DNA of 64,000 nt. Origin: Enterobacter bugandensis (GTDB lineage Bacteria > Pseudomonadota > Gammaproteobacteria > Enterobacterales > Enterobacteriaceae). The DNA lies in the NCBI RefSeq assembly GCF_900324475.1, contig NZ_LT992502.1, positions 1,302,001 through 1,366,000 of the forward strand. The letters run 5' to 3'. Of the stretch, positions 39,187-49,302 are shown in pieces (the stretch's first letter is position 1; each line of letters starts with the position of its first letter). The position numbers and the translations under genes are program-made. The notes below the pieces were generated by a model, which saw only the letters and a program-made list of their open reading frames with translations, had not been told where the DNA came from and did not search any database.

Positions 39187-40229
39187 TTCTGTTCTTGCTC
39201 CTGCGCTTCGCGCTTACGTTCCGCGGCCTGTTCGGCCCTGCGTTTTTGATCCGCCTCTTCCCAGGCTTCATAGGCGTTAACGATGCGCGCGACCACCGGG
39301 TGGCGAACGACGTCTTCACTGTGGAAGAAGTTAAAGCTAATTTCGTCTACCTCTGACAGCACCTCAATGGCGTGGCGCAGGCCTGATTTAGTGCTGCGCG
39401 GCAGGTCGATCTGGGTGACGTCACCGGTGATCACCGCTTTCGAGTTGAAGCCGATACGCGTCAGGAACATTTTCATCTGTTCGATGGTGGTGTTCTGGCT
39501 TTCATCGAGAATGATGAACGCATCGTTGAGCGTGCGGCCGCGCATGTAGGCGAGCGGGGCCACTTCGATCACGTTACGTTCGATCAGCTTCTCCACTTTC
39601 TCGAAGCCGAGCATCTCGAACAGCGCGTCGTACAGCGGGCGCAGGTAAGGGTCGACCTTCTGGCTCAGATCGCCGGGCAGGAAGCCGAGTTTTTCACCCG
39701 CTTCAACGGCGGGGCGGGTCAGCAGGATACGACGGATCTCCTGACGCTCCAGCGCATCCACCGCAGCGGCAACCGCCAGATAGGTTTTACCTGTACCCGC
39801 GGGACCCACGCCGAAGGTGATGTCATGGTCAAGAATATTGGCGATGTACTGCGCCTGGTTCGGCGTACGCGGCTTGATGACGCCACGCTTGGTCTTGATA
39901 TTGATCGCCTTGCCGTAGTCCGGCACGCTTTCCGCGCTCTGCTCAAGCACGCGCGCCTCTTTAATGGCGAGGTGGATCTGTTCCGGCTCGATATCCTGAA
40001 TTTCGCCGCGCATCGGGGCGGTATCGACATACAGGCTGCGCAGAATATCTGCTGCCGCGTTGACGCAGATAGGGCGTCCGGTGAGTTTGAAATGGTTATC
40101 GCGACGATTGATTTCGATACCCAGACGTCGCTCCAGTTGTTTGATGTTGTCATCAAACGGCCCGCACAGGCTCAGCAGGCGAGCGTTGTCTGCGGGCTCA
40201 AGGCTAATTTCACGCGTATCTATGTTCAA
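39183..40229 (-). CDS. ybeZ: PhoH-like ATPase YbeZ
   Basis: A P-loop NTPase/putative helicase partner of YbeY. Walker A is [11 protein letters not shown] and Walker B is [14 protein letters not shown] start at 40229 ((M)[19 protein letters not shown]) has gagg 9 nt upstream and gives 348 aa, about the E. coli size. The frame extending to 40469 overlaps miaB and adds 80 unmatched residues. The C-terminal tail is rich in Glu, Lys and Gln. Confidence 0.95.
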   Translation of the reverse strand: MNIDTREISLEPADNARLLSLCGPFDDNIKQLERRLGIEINRRDNHFKLTGRPICVNAAADILRSLYVDTAPMRGEIQDIEPEQIHLAIKEARVLEQSAESVPDYGKAINIKTKRGVIKPRTPNQAQYIANILDHDITFGVGPAGTGKTYLAVAAAVDALERQEIRRILLTRPAVEAGEKLGFLPGDLSQKVDPYLRPLYDALFEMLGFEKVEKLIERNVIEVAPLAYMRGRTLNDAFIILDESQNTTIEQMKMFLTRIGFNSKAVITGDVTQIDLPRSTKSGLRHAIEVLSEVDEISFNFFHSEDVVRHPVVARIVNAYEAWEEADQKRRAEQAAERKREAQEQEQK

Positions 40230-40392
40230 ACTGTTCCTCTTTAAATGGTTAACTGACCCGCTGCCACACGGCGCAATAGAACGGTCATTACCGAAATTAT
40301 TCACGCCACAGAATAAAGGCGCAAGCGTTGCGGTAGATATTGGGGGTGATGAGAGGAAATACAAGGCCTGCCGAAGAGACAGGCCTGAAGGA

Positions 40393-41817
40393 TCAAGGCT
40401 GGTAAATCCCAACGCCAGAATCGTTTTCTTTGCGAGTACGAGAAATAACGGATTCCGGTGACTCGGCAATACGCAGGCCCATTTCGTCCTCGGTGCGTAC
40501 CACCTTCGCGCGCAGCGAGTTGGTCAGCACTTCGACAATTTCGACGTCCACAAATTTACCGATCATGTCCGGGGTGCCTTCGAAGTTCACCACGCGGTTG
40601 TTCTCGGTACGACCGGACAGCTCCATGATGCTCTTGCGGGAGGTGCCTTCCACCAGAATGCGCTGGACGGTTCCGAGCATGCGGCGGCTCCAGGCGTTGG
40701 CCTGCTGGTTGATGCGTTCCTGAAGAATATACAGACGCTGCTTTTTCTCTTCTTCCGGCACGTCATCAACCATGTCGGCCGCAGGCGTGCCAGGACGCGC
40801 TGAGAAGATGAAGCTGTAGCTGACGTCAAAGTTCACTTCACCGATGAGCTTCATGGTGCGCTCGAAGTCATCAGCGGTTTCGCCTGGGAAGCCGACGATA
40901 AAGTCAGAGCTAATCTGGATATCCGGGCGCGCTTCGCGCAGCTTGCGGATGGTGGATTTGTACTCCAGCACCGTATGCGGGCGGCCCATCAGGTTCAGCA
41001 CGCGGTCAGAGCCGCACTGAATCGGCAGGTGCAGGAAGCTCACCAGCTCTGGCGTATCGCGATAGACGTCAATAATGTCGTCGGTAAACTCCATCGGATG
41101 GCTGGTGGTAAAGCGAATACGGTCAATGCCGTCAATCGCGGCTACCAGGCGCAGCAGTTCGGCAAAGCTGCCGGTGGTGCCGTCGTAGTTCTCGCCGCGC
41201 CAGGCGTTAACGTTCTGGCCCAGCAGGTTCACTTCGCGAACGCCCTGCGCGGCAAGCTGCGCAATTTCAAACAGAATGTCGTCCGCAGGGCGGCTGACCT
41301 CTTCACCGCGGGTGTAAGGCACCACGCAGTAGGTACAGTATTTATTGCAGCCTTCCATGATCGAGACGAAGGCGGTCGGGCCATCGGCGCGCGGCTCTGG
41401 CAGACGGTCAAATTTCTCGATCTCCGGGAAGCTGACGTCAACGACCGGGCTACGGTTACCGCGAACCTGATTGATCATCTCCGGCAGGCGGTGCAGGGTC
41501 TGAGGACCAAAGACGATATCCACATACGGGGCTCTCTGACGGATCAGCTTACCTTCCTGCGAGGCGACGCAGCCACCGACGCCAATGATCAGGTCCGGAT
41601 TTTTCCGTTTGAGAAGCTTCCAGCGGCCTAACACATGAAAGACTTTTTCCTGTGCTTTTTCACGAATTGAACAGGTGTTCAGCAGCAGCACATCGGCTTC
41701 TTTCGCATTTTCAGTCAGCTGGTATCCGTGGGTGGTATCCAGCAGATCGGCCATCTTGGATGAATCGTATTCGTTCATCTGACAGCCCCAGGTTTTTATA
41801 TGGAGTTTTTTAGTCAT
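40393..41817 (-). CDS. miaB: tRNA-2-methylthio-N6-dimethylallyladenosine synthase MiaB
   Basis: A 474-aa radical SAM methylthiotransferase, the E. coli length from the ATG at 41817. The N-terminal UPF0004 domain has three cluster cysteines (WGCQMN, NTCSIRE, GGCVASQ). The radical SAM cluster is [10 protein letters not shown]-terminal TRAM domain ([21 protein letters not shown]) binds tRNA. It modifies A37 in tRNAs reading codons starting with U, including the tRNA-Leu(UAG) locus's relatives. Confidence 0.97.
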   Translation of the reverse strand: MTKKLHIKTWGCQMNEYDSSKMADLLDTTHGYQLTENAKEADVLLLNTCSIREKAQEKVFHVLGRWKLLKRKNPDLIIGVGGCVASQEGKLIRQRAPYVDIVFGPQTLHRLPEMINQVRGNRSPVVDVSFPEIEKFDRLPEPRADGPTAFVSIMEGCNKYCTYCVVPYTRGEEVSRPADDILFEIAQLAAQGVREVNLLGQNVNAWRGENYDGTTGSFAELLRLVAAIDGIDRIRFTTSHPMEFTDDIIDVYRDTPELVSFLHLPIQCGSDRVLNLMGRPHTVLEYKSTIRKLREARPDIQISSDFIVGFPGETADDFERTMKLIGEVNFDVSYSFIFSARPGTPAADMVDDVPEEEKKQRLYILQERINQQANAWSRRMLGTVQRILVEGTSRKSIMELSGRTENNRVVNFEGTPDMIGKFVDVEIVEVLTNSLRAKVVRTEDEMGLRIAESPESVISRTRKENDSGVGIYQP

Positions 41818-41952
41818 CGACTTGCTCAGCTCAGGATTGCAAGCCGCGTATTGTAATGCTTTGGTGGGGTTGTGACCAGTATGAAGGTTGTGTGTCTCAG
41901 GACCGCAAAAATCCGGTAAACTTAAGGGATTCTCCAATAAGGAAAATTGACC

Positions 41953-43128
41953 ATGACACTCCAACACACCGAAGTTGCCGTTGTCGGCGGCGGTATGGTC
42001 GGCGGCGCGCTGGCGCTGGGGCTGGCGCAGCAGGGATTTGATGTAACCGTTATTGAACAGGCGGCTCCCCCGGCATTCGATCCCGCCAGCAAACCGGACG
42101 TGCGCATTTCCGCCATCAGCGCAGCGTCCGTCGATCTGCTGCGCGGCCTGGGCGTCTGGGAGGCGGTGCAGGCGATGCGCGCACACCCTTACAGCCGCCT
42201 TGAAACCTGGGAGTGGGAAAATGCCCACGTGTCGTTTGACGCCGCCGAGCTGAAGCTGCCGCGCCTGGGCTATATGGTGGAAAACAACGTGCTCCAGCTG
42301 GCGCTCTGGCAGGCGCTGGAGGCACATCCGAAGGTGACGCTGCGTATGCCTGCGTCACTTAAGGCACTGCATCCTCATGAAAGCGGCTATTTGCTGACGC
42401 TGGACAGCGGCGATGAACTGGCCGTGAAGCTGGTCGTCGGGGCCGATGGCGCTAACTCGCAGGTCAGGGAGATGGCGGGTATTGGGGTTCATGCCTGGCA
42501 ATATCAGCAATCCTGCATGTTAATCACCGTTCAGTGTGAGAATGCGCCGGGCGAAAGCACCTGGCAGCACTTTACGCCGAACGGCCCGCATGCATTCTTG
42601 CCGCTGTTTGATAACTGGGCTTCGCTGGTGTGGTACGACAAACCGGCGCGCATTCGCCAGCTGCAGGGGCTGTCGATGGAGCAGCTGCAGCGCGAGATCC
42701 TGCTTCACTTCCCGAGCCGCCTTGGCAACGTGACGCCAGTCACCGCAGGTGCATTCCCGCTCACGCGCCGTCATGCTTTACAGTATGCCCGAGAAGGGCT
42801 GGCGCTGGTGGGCGATGCGGCACACACTATCCACCCGCTGGCGGGGCAGGGAGTCAATCTTGGATACCGTGACGTCGATGCGTTACTGGACGTGCTGGGC
42901 AACGCACGCGCTCACGCGGAAGCCTGGGCCAGCCATCAGGTACTGAAGCGCTACCAGACGCGCCGTATGGCGGATAACTTCATCATGCAGTCAGGGATGG
43001 ATCTGTTCTATGCCGGTTTCAGCAATGACCTGGCCCCGGTGCGCATTCTGCGTAACATTGGCTTAATGGCGGCAGAGCGTGCCGGTGGGCTGAAGCGTCA
43101 GGCGCTGAAATACGCCCTCGGACTCTAA
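41953..43128 (+). CDS. ubiF: 3-demethoxyubiquinol 3-hydroxylase UbiF
   Basis: A 391-aa FAD monooxygenase, the E. coli length, that adds the last hydroxyl to the ubiquinone ring under aerobic growth. The FAD motifs are [17 protein letters not shown] at the N-terminus, DG in [12 protein letters not shown], and [21 protein letters not shown]. The ATG at 41953 follows aagga. A TTG six bases earlier is in frame but less likely. Divergent from miaB. Confidence 0.96.
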   Translation: MTLQHTEVAVVGGGMVGGALALGLAQQGFDVTVIEQAAPPAFDPASKPDVRISAISAASVDLLRGLGVWEAVQAMRAHPYSRLETWEWENAHVSFDAAELKLPRLGYMVENNVLQLALWQALEAHPKVTLRMPASLKALHPHESGYLLTLDSGDELAVKLVVGADGANSQVREMAGIGVHAWQYQQSCMLITVQCENAPGESTWQHFTPNGPHAFLPLFDNWASLVWYDKPARIRQLQGLSMEQLQREILLHFPSRLGNVTPVTAGAFPLTRRHALQYAREGLALVGDAAHTIHPLAGQGVNLGYRDVDALLDVLGNARAHAEAWASHQVLKRYQTRRMADNFIMQSGMDLFYAGFSNDLAPVRILRNIGLMAAERAGGLKRQALKYALGL

Positions 43129-43134
43129 TCTTAA

Positions 43135-43182
43135 TTCCCTCTCCCCGTGGGAGAGGGGTAGGGTGAGGGCATCAGGCCGCAC
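43135..43182 (+). repeat. 48-nt dispersed repeat, copy 2
   Basis: Same orientation as the copy at 31556: hairpin core ccctctccc-cgt-gggagaggg, then an agggtgagggcatcaggccgcac arm. It begins 6 nt after the ubiF stop and precedes the terminator of the convergent tRNA operon. Confidence 0.85.
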
Positions 43183-43197
43183 TATTCTGAGCAACAA

Positions 43198-43231
43198 AAA
43201 CAAACAAGCCCGCAGAGCGGGCTTGTTTGTT
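43198..43231 (-). terminator. Terminator of the seven-tRNA operon
   Basis: An aaacaagcccgc / gcgggcttgttt stem is followed on the minus strand by a T-rich tract (tttgtttttg). It begins 6 nt after the last tRNA. Confidence 0.9.
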
Positions 43232-43236
43232 TTAAG

Positions 43237-43311
43237 TGGCTGGGGTGCAGGGATTCGAACCCCGGAATGCTGGTATCAGAAACCAGAGCCTTACCGCTTG
43301 GCGACACCCCA
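43237..43311 (-). tRNA. glnX: tRNA-Gln(CUG), divergent copy
   Basis: 75 nt including the encoded CCA. The anticodon loop TTCTGAT carries CTG. It is the last tRNA of the operon. It differs from the neighbouring CUG copy at 43347 by a G-C instead of A-T pair at the end of the acceptor stem, a CTGGT/ACCAG anticodon stem, and a T stem containing a G-T wobble. All stems still pair. The symbol is by position. Confidence 0.92.
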
Positions 43312-43346
43312 ATTGCGTTAAACAGACTGCTTAACGACTTTTAAAT

Positions 43347-43421
43347 TGGCTGGGGTACGAGGATTCGAACCTCGGAATGCCGGAATCAGAATCCGGTGCC
43401 TTACCGCTTGGCGATACCCCA
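43347..43421 (-). tRNA. glnV: tRNA-Gln(CUG)
   Basis: 75 nt with CCA. The anticodon stem CCGGA/TCCGG surrounds loop TTCTGAT, anticodon CTG. It matches the E. coli glnV sequence as I recall it. Decodes CAG. Confidence 0.95.
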
Positions 43422-43460
43422 ACAATTTTTTATTACCGAAACAAATCGATAATCTTAATT

Positions 43461-43537
43461 TGGTGGCTACGACGGGATTCGAACCTGTGACCCCATCATT
43501 ATGAGTGATGTGCTCTAACCAACTGAGCTACGTAGCC
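43461..43537 (-). tRNA. metU: tRNA-Met(CAU), elongator
   Basis: 77 nt with CCA. It starts GGCTACG, has a CATCA/TGATG stem around loop CTCATAA, anticodon CAT. Elongator type (G1-C72 pair). Identical to the copy at 43853. Confidence 0.95.
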
Positions 43538-43554
43538 AGTACTGCAGTCTTCGA

Positions 43555-43629
43555 TGGCTGGGGTACCTGGATTCGAACCAGGGAATGCCGGTATCAAAAA
43601 CCGGTGCCTTACCGCTTGGCGATACCCCA
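43555..43629 (-). tRNA. glnW: tRNA-Gln(UUG)
   Basis: 75 nt with CCA. A CCGGT/ACCGG stem surrounds loop TTTTGAT, anticodon TTG. Identical to the copy at 43662. Reads CAA and, by wobble, CAG. Confidence 0.95.
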
Positions 43630-43661
43630 ATACCGCGGAGAACCGCAAAATCGAAGAAATA

Positions 43662-43736
43662 TGGCTGGGGTACCTGGATTCGAACCAGGGAATGCCGGTA
43701 TCAAAAACCGGTGCCTTACCGCTTGGCGATACCCCA
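43662..43736 (-). tRNA. glnU: tRNA-Gln(UUG)
   Basis: 75 nt with CCA, sequence identical to the tRNA at 43555. Tandem identical copies match the E. coli glnU-glnW arrangement. Confidence 0.95.
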
Positions 43737-43759
43737 TCCGTGCAACGCTTACCCGGGAA

Positions 43760-43844
43760 TGGTGCGGGAGGCGAGACTTGAACTCGCACACCTTGCGGCG
43801 CCAGAACCTAAATCTGGTGCGTCTACCAATTTCGCCACTCCCGC
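43760..43844 (-). tRNA. leuW: tRNA-Leu(UAG)
   Basis: 85 nt with CCA and the long variable arm of a class II tRNA. A CCAGA/TCTGG stem surrounds loop TTTAGGT, anticodon TAG. Second gene of the operon, as in E. coli. Confidence 0.95.
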
Positions 43845-43852
43845 AAAAAAGA

Positions 43853-43929
43853 TGGTGGCTACGACGGGATTCGAACCTGTGACCCCATCATTATGAGTGA
43901 TGTGCTCTAACCAACTGAGCTACGTAGCC
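43853..43929 (-). tRNA. metT: tRNA-Met(CAU), elongator
   Basis: 77 nt with CCA, identical to the copy at 43461. First gene of the tRNA operon, which reads leftward Met-Leu-Gln-Gln-Met-Gln-Gln. Confidence 0.95.
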
Positions 43930-44112
43930 ATCTTTTTTTCGCGTTACCTTATCGGCGTTGCGGGGCGCATTATGCGTATAGACCCTTGCAGCGTCAACAC
44001 CTTTTTCAACGAAAATAGCCGGAATGTGACTGTTTGGTTAGGTTGCGAACAGCGTGGCCGAATATTCGGCAATTATTGGTTATTAATCGGTTTTTGGTGG
44101 TGAAATGTGAGG

Positions 44113-44143
44113 CAAAAAAAACAGGCCCCTGAGGGGCCTGTTT
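44113..44143 (-). terminator. asnB terminator
   Basis: An aacaggcccct / aggggcctgtt stem is followed on the minus strand by an eight-T run. It lies about 15 nt after the asnB stop and upstream of the tRNA operon. Confidence 0.9.
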
Positions 44144-44156
44144 GAAATCGTTGTGA

Positions 44157-45821
44157 TTATTTGTAGGCGGACTGGTGAACGCCTACCGCACGCCCCGATG
44201 GATCGTTCATCGCCTTGAAAGATTCATCCCATTCAATGGCTTTTGCGGATGAACAGGCCACTGACGGACCGCCAGGAACACACTCGGCAGCGCTCGGCAC
44301 CGGGAACAGCTCTTCAAAGATCTCACGGTAGAGGTACGCTTCTTTCGAGCCCGGCGTGTTGTACGGGAAGCGGAAGCTTGCGGTTTCCAGCTGTTGGTCA
44401 GAAATCTGCTTCGCTGCCACCTCTTTCAGGGTGTCGATCCAGCTGTAGCCGACGCCATCAGAGAACTGCTCTTTCTGACGCCATGCCACGCTCGCCGGCA
44501 GGTAAGATTCAAAACATTCACGCAGGATATGTTTTTCCATTTTGCCGTTGCCGCACATTTTATCCTGCGGGTTGATGCGCATCGCCACGTCGAGGAATTT
44601 CTTATCCAGGAACGGCACGCGCGCTTCTACGCCCCAGGCCGACATCGCTTTGTTGGCACGGGCACAGTCGAACATGTGCAGCGCCTGCAGCTTACGCACG
44701 GTCTCTTCATGCAGCTCTTTAGCGTTTGGCGCTTTATGGAAGTACAGGTAGCCGCCAAACACTTCGTCAGAACCTTCACCGGAGAGGACCATCTTGATGC
44801 CCATCGCCTTGATCTTACGCGACATCAGGTACATCGGCGTGGAGGCGCGAATGGTGGTCACGTCATAGGTTTCAATGTGATAGATCACATCGCGGATCGC
44901 ATCCAGGCCTTCCTGCACGGTAAAGTGAATTTCATGGTGCACGGTGCCGAGGTGGTTTGCCACTTCCTGCGCGGCTTTCAGATCCGGTGCCCCTTCCAGG
45001 CCCACGGCAAAGGAGTGCAGCTGCGGCCACCAGGCCTCGGAGCGCTCCTGATCTTCCACGCGACGAGCCGCGAATTTCTTGGTGATCGCGGAGATCACGG
45101 AGGAGTCCAGACCGCCGGAGAGCAGTACGCCGTAAGGCACGTCTGACATCAGGTGGCTTTTCACGGAATCTTCCAGCGCCTGACGCAGCTCGGCTTTATC
45201 CGTCACGTTGTCTTTCACCGCGTCATAGTCAAACCAGTCGCGCTGGTAGTACGAACGGATTTCACCGTCTTTACTCCACAGATAGCTGCCCGCCGGGAAC
45301 TCTTTGATGGTGCGGCAGACCGGCACCAGGGCTTTCATTTCGGACGCGACATAGAAGTTGCCGTGTTCATCGTGCCCCATGTACAGCGGGATAATACCAA
45401 TATGGTCACGGCCAATCAGGTAAGCGTCTTTTTCGCTGTCGTACAGCGCGAAGGCAAACATGCCTTGCAGCTCGTCGAGGAACTCCGGGCCTTTCTCCTG
45501 ATACAGCGCCAGGATCACTTCACAGTCAGAGCCGGTCTGGAAGGCGTAGCGGTCGCCGTACTCGGCGCGCAGCGCCTGATGGTTATAAATTTCACCGTTG
45601 ACAGCCAGCGCGTGCGTTTTTTTCTCGTTATACAGCGGCTGTGCACCGGCGTTGACGTCAACAATCGACAGGCGTTCGTGAGCCAGAATCGCTTTGTCGC
45701 TGGCGTAAACGCCTGACCAGTCCGGGCCGCGATGGCGCATCAGGCGGGATAATTCGAGTGCTTTTTTACGCAGTTCGCCCGCGTCAGTTTTAATATCCAG
45801 TACGCCAAAAATTGAACACAT
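44157..45821 (-). CDS. asnB: Asparagine synthetase B (glutamine-hydrolysing)
   Basis: A 554-aa enzyme, the E. coli length. It begins MCSIFG, so Cys2 is the N-terminal glutamine amidotransferase nucleophile, with the glutaminase domain to about 200. The synthetase domain carries the PP-loop ATP motif LSGGLDSS (about 233-240) and GEGSDEVFGGY. It makes asparagine from aspartate, ATP and glutamine. Confidence 0.98.
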   Translation of the reverse strand: MCSIFGVLDIKTDAGELRKKALELSRLMRHRGPDWSGVYASDKAILAHERLSIVDVNAGAQPLYNEKKTHALAVNGEIYNHQALRAEYGDRYAFQTGSDCEVILALYQEKGPEFLDELQGMFAFALYDSEKDAYLIGRDHIGIIPLYMGHDEHGNFYVASEMKALVPVCRTIKEFPAGSYLWSKDGEIRSYYQRDWFDYDAVKDNVTDKAELRQALEDSVKSHLMSDVPYGVLLSGGLDSSVISAITKKFAARRVEDQERSEAWWPQLHSFAVGLEGAPDLKAAQEVANHLGTVHHEIHFTVQEGLDAIRDVIYHIETYDVTTIRASTPMYLMSRKIKAMGIKMVLSGEGSDEVFGGYLYFHKAPNAKELHEETVRKLQALHMFDCARANKAMSAWGVEARVPFLDKKFLDVAMRINPQDKMCGNGKMEKHILRECFESYLPASVAWRQKEQFSDGVGYSWIDTLKEVAAKQISDQQLETASFRFPYNTPGSKEAYLYREIFEELFPVPSAAECVPGGPSVACSSAKAIEWDESFKAMNDPSGRAVGVHQSAYK

Positions 45822-46043
45822 AACCTTCTCCGTTAACCCTGTTGCATTGTGATGTTGCTTGCTTATGAAAATGCCGCAAAAGGGGGGAGGGGCGCAAGGG
45901 TTTTACGGGCCAAAACGGAAATAGTGCAATAGTGATTGCGGAATAGTGAAAAAAGAGTACGTCACGCATCCTTTTATTGATGATTATGTAATGAAAATGG
46001 TTTTTTGTTAGATGGTGTTTTGTTTGTATAAGCTGAAAATGAA
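45822..46043. other. asnB promoter region
   Basis: About 220 bp between asnB and the nagD terminator. The right-hand part is AT-rich and likely contains the asnB promoter. Short frames here have no protein-like features. Confidence 0.4.
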
Positions 46044-46067
46044 AAACCACGCCCTGGGACGTGGTTC
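46044..46067 (-). terminator. Terminator of the nagBACD operon
   Basis: An aaccacg / cgtggtt stem closes a short loop, followed on the minus strand by tttttc. It begins 5 nt after the nagD stop. Confidence 0.85.
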
Positions 46068-46071
46068 AGAA

Positions 46072-46824
46072 TCAAATAACGTCGATTTCGTCGACAGAGG
46101 GGTAAATCCAGCTAGGTCGGAAGGGCATCGTATCGATGTCATCAAGCTGCGAGACGCCAGAAAGTACCAGGATGGTTTCAAGCCCTGCCTGGAAGCCAGC
46201 CAGAATATCGGTGCGCAGGTTGTCGCCAACAATGACGGTTTCTTCTGAGTGTGCCTGCATCGTATTCAGCGCGGCGCGGATGATCCACGGGCTCGGTTTG
46301 CCGACAACAAAAGGCTTACGGCCGGAGATTTTTTCAATACCGGCGCACAGCGCGCCGCAGGCCGGATAGAAACCACGGCCGTGCGTATCCGGGTTGGTGG
46401 CGATAAAGCGCGCACCATTGGCGACAAAGTAGGCTGCTTTATGCATCATCTCCCAGTTAAAGGAACGCGTTTCTCCCACGATCACAAAGTCCGGGTTCAC
46501 ATCGGTAATGGTAAAGCCTGCTTTATATAGCTCGTGGATCAGCGCGCCTTCACCGACCACGTAGGCTTTTTTTCCTTCCTGACGCTTCAGGAAATCCGCC
46601 GTTGCCATTGCGGAGGTATAAAACACGCTGTCCGGCACGTCGACGCCTGCGGTGGCAAAGCGGTTCGCCAGATCCTGACCGGTTTGGGAAGGGTAGTTCG
46701 TGAGTAGAACCAGTGGCATTCCTTTGTCGATGATGCGGTGAAGAAACTCCGCAGCACCCGGCACGGCAACGTTGTCGTGCATCAGCACGCCGTCGATATC
46801 ACAAATTACATTCTTAATGGTCAT
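46072..46824 (-). CDS. nagD: HAD-family nucleotide/sugar-phosphate phosphatase NagD
   Basis: A 250-aa HAD-superfamily phosphatase, the E. coli length from the ATG at 46824. Motif I is CDIDGVL (nucleophile Asp), motif II is LLTNYPS, and the C-terminal DNLRTDILAGFQAG holds motif IV. It dephosphorylates UMP, GMP and similar compounds. A direct role in GlcNAc use has not been shown despite its place as the last nag gene. Confidence 0.97.
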   Translation of the reverse strand: MTIKNVICDIDGVLMHDNVAVPGAAEFLHRIIDKGMPLVLLTNYPSQTGQDLANRFATAGVDVPDSVFYTSAMATADFLKRQEGKKAYVVGEGALIHELYKAGFTITDVNPDFVIVGETRSFNWEMMHKAAYFVANGARFIATNPDTHGRGFYPACGALCAGIEKISGRKPFVVGKPSPWIIRAALNTMQAHSEETVIVGDNLRTDILAGFQAGLETILVLSGVSQLDDIDTMPFRPSWIYPSVDEIDVI

Positions 46825-46869
46825 GGACATTCCGACATCAAAAAAAGAAGGCGTTACTATAAGGTCCGA

Positions 46870-48090
46870 TCAGGATTCCAGCAAATGCTGGAGCAGGATC
46901 CCGTTGAGCATGGCGCGCTTGACCAGCGCAAACGCGCCAATCGCCGAGCGATGGTCAAGCTTCGAACGAACCACCGGGAGGTTCTGTCGGAATGCTTTCA
47001 GCGCCTGGGTGTTGATACAGCCTTCGATGGCGGGCAGCAGCACCTTTTCCGCTTCAACAATCTCTCCGGCGATCACCACTTTCTGCGGGTTAAACAGGTT
47101 AATGGCGATGGCGATGGTTTTCCCCAGATGGCGACCTACCTGCTCGATCACCTCACAGGCCAGCGCGTCGCCTTTATTGGCGGCTTTGCAGATGGTGCCT
47201 ATCTTGCAATCGTCCAGCGTGACGCGGCTTTGATAACCCTGCTCAAGCAGGTGGCGAACGCGCTGCTCGATGGCCGTGTTGGCGGCGATGGTTTCAAGGC
47301 AGCCGAAGTTGCCGCAGTGGCAGCGTTCGCCGAGCGGTTCAACCTGGATGTGGCCGATCTCGCCAACGTTACCGTTACGACCAATAAAAATACGGCCATT
47401 GGAGATAATGCCTGCGCCCGTACCGCGGTGTACGCGCACCAGAATAGAGTCTTCACAGTCCTGACTCGCACCAAAGTAGTGCTCAGCCAGCGCTAAAGAA
47501 CGAATATCATGGCCGACAAAGCAGGTCACCTTAAAGCGTTTTTCCAGCGCGTCGACCAGCGCCCAGTTCTCAACCTGAATATGCGGCATGTATCGGATCA
47601 CACCGCTTTCCGGGTCGACCAGGCCCGGCAGAATGACGGAGATGGCGATCAGTTCGCGGATCTTGCGCTGACAGCTTTCAATAAAGTGCGCGATAGTATT
47701 CAGCAGCGCGTGTTCCAGCGTCTCCTGGGTGCGCTCGGGCAGTGGGTAGTGCTCTTCCGCAATGGCTTTGCTGCTCAAATCGTACAGCGTGAGCGTGGTG
47801 TCATGACGACCAAGCCGGACGCCAATGGCCTGAAAGTTACGGGTTTCGGTAATGATGGAGATGGCGCGGCGGCCCCCGGTGGAGGCCTGCTGATCGACTT
47901 CTTTGATCAAACCGCGCTCAATGAGCTGGCGGGTAATTTTTGTCACGCTGGCGGGAGCAAGCTGGCTTTGTTCGGCTATCTGGATCCGCGAGATTGGACC
48001 ATGTTGGTCAATCAGGCGATAAACCGCCGCACTGTTAAGTTGTTTAACGAGATCGACATTACCGATTTGAGCTTGTCCGCCTGGTGTCAT
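46870..48090 (-). CDS. nagC: N-acetylglucosamine repressor NagC
   Basis: A 406-aa ROK-family regulator, the E. coli length. The N-terminal winged helix-turn-helix (GPISRIQIAEQSQLAPASVTK) binds DNA. The ROK domain has the zinc-binding CHCGNFGCLE and ATP/sugar-like motif GTGAG. GlcNAc-6-P releases it from operators of nagBACD, nagE, chiP and others, while it activates glmUS. Candidate operators are seen at 50200 and 50297. Confidence 0.98.
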   Translation of the reverse strand: MTPGGQAQIGNVDLVKQLNSAAVYRLIDQHGPISRIQIAEQSQLAPASVTKITRQLIERGLIKEVDQQASTGGRRAISIITETRNFQAIGVRLGRHDTTLTLYDLSSKAIAEEHYPLPERTQETLEHALLNTIAHFIESCQRKIRELIAISVILPGLVDPESGVIRYMPHIQVENWALVDALEKRFKVTCFVGHDIRSLALAEHYFGASQDCEDSILVRVHRGTGAGIISNGRIFIGRNGNVGEIGHIQVEPLGERCHCGNFGCLETIAANTAIEQRVRHLLEQGYQSRVTLDDCKIGTICKAANKGDALACEVIEQVGRHLGKTIAIAINLFNPQKVVIAGEIVEAEKVLLPAIEGCINTQALKAFRQNLPVVRSKLDHRSAIGAFALVKRAMLNGILLQHLLES

Positions 48091-48098
48091 ACTTTTAC

Positions 48099-49247
48099 TT
48101 ACTCAGTGACGACCTCGTTACCATTAACGATGGTCTTAATAATTTTATAATCGTGTGTGAATGCCGTCAGGTTTGCAACCATACCTGGTGCAATTCCGCC
48201 GAGCTGTTTATCCACGCCGATGGCGCGAGCCGGATAAAGGGTGGCCATACGCAGGACTTCATCAAGCGCAATCCCACAATGCTCCACCAGGTTACGCACC
48301 CCTTCAATCATGGTCAAAGAGGAGCCACTCAGCGTACCGTTTTCATCCACACACAGTCCATTGCGGTAGTATATTGTTTTACCAGCAAAAATGAACTGCT
48401 CAATATTTGCACCTGCTGGCGCGGTGGCATCGGTGACCAGGCAGAGCTTGTCACCTTTCAGCCGTTTGGCGTTGCGAATGTTGGTGTAATCAACGTGCAT
48501 GCCATCAGCGATAATGCCGCAGTAGACGTCTGGTTCGTCGAGAATCGCCCCGACCAGACCCGGTTCACGGCCGGTAATATACGGCATGGCGTTGTAAAGG
48601 TGGGTCGCAAAGGTAATGCCGGCACGGAAGCCCGCTTTGGCTTCTTTCAGCGTGGCGTTTGAGTGGCCTGCTGAAACCACAATCCCGGCGGCAGCCAGTT
48701 TGCTGATGACCTCAGTACCGGTCATTTCAGGCGCCAGCGTCACTTTAGCGATCACATCAGCATTGGCACACATGTAGTCGACCAGTTCAGCATCCGGCTT
48801 GCGCACGTAATCCGGGTTATGCGTGCCTTTTTTCACTATGTTCAGCCATGGCCCTTCCAGATGCAGACCCAGCGCCTGGTTCGGGTGTTTGGCCAGGTAT
48901 TCGCGCATCACGCGGATACCCTGTTTCATCAGGTCATCACTGCTGGTGATGAGCGTCGGCAGATAGCTGGTGCAGCCTGATTTCTCGTTAGCTTTCTGCA
49001 TGATTTCCAGCGTTTCAACCGTCACCGCCTCGGCGGTGTCATTGAACTGCACACCGCCGCAGCCGTTAAGCTGTACGTCGATGAAACCGGGGGAGATTAC
49101 TGCTCCATTGAGTGAGCGCTGTTCTATCTCCGGCGGCAGTTCCGCCAGCGGGCAAACACGTTCAATCAGGCCATTGGCGATAACAATCGCATGGTCATCC
49201 AGAATTTCATGGCCGGTATAAATCCGACCGTGGGTTAAAGCGTACAT
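48099..49247 (-). CDS. nagA: N-acetylglucosamine-6-phosphate deacetylase NagA
   Basis: A 382-aa amidohydrolase-superfamily enzyme, the E. coli length. The metal/substrate residues are in HLEGPW, AGHSNAT, THLYNAM and [10 protein letters not shown]. It produces glucosamine-6-P and acetate, and its substrate is the NagC inducer. It lies 8 bp before nagC and after a hairpin downstream of nagB. Confidence 0.98.
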   Translation of the reverse strand: MYALTHGRIYTGHEILDDHAIVIANGLIERVCPLAELPPEIEQRSLNGAVISPGFIDVQLNGCGGVQFNDTAEAVTVETLEIMQKANEKSGCTSYLPTLITSSDDLMKQGIRVMREYLAKHPNQALGLHLEGPWLNIVKKGTHNPDYVRKPDAELVDYMCANADVIAKVTLAPEMTGTEVISKLAAAGIVVSAGHSNATLKEAKAGFRAGITFATHLYNAMPYITGREPGLVGAILDEPDVYCGIIADGMHVDYTNIRNAKRLKGDKLCLVTDATAPAGANIEQFIFAGKTIYYRNGLCVDENGTLSGSSLTMIEGVRNLVEHCGIALDEVLRMATLYPARAIGVDKQLGGIAPGMVANLTAFTHDYKIIKTIVNGNEVVTE

Positions 49248-49261
49248 ATCGACCCCCGGTT

Positions 49262-49295
49262 AAAAAAAGCGACCGCCTCTGACAGAAGAGGCGGT
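49262..49295 (-). terminator. Terminator-like hairpin between nagB and nagA
   Basis: A 9-bp stem accgcctct / agaggcggt with a 6-nt loop is followed on the minus strand by gctttttt. It ends about 15 nt before the nagA start, inside the operon. It would cause partial termination or mRNA 3' protection and so raise nagB over nagACD. Confidence 0.75.
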
Positions 49296-49302
49296 TATTC
49301 AA

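Noticed and set aside
40230-40469. 80-residue N-terminal extension of ybeZ
   Set aside because: It overlaps miaB, is unlike the family, and a TTG with a good ribosome-binding site gives the family length.
43237-43929. Regularly repeated segments that look like a short repeat array
   Set aside because: These are tandem tRNA genes with cloverleaf pairing and encoded CCA ends, not a CRISPR array.
45790-46050. 86-aa minus-strand frame upstream of asnB
   Set aside because: It overlaps the asnB start and has AT-rich random composition and no ribosome-binding site.
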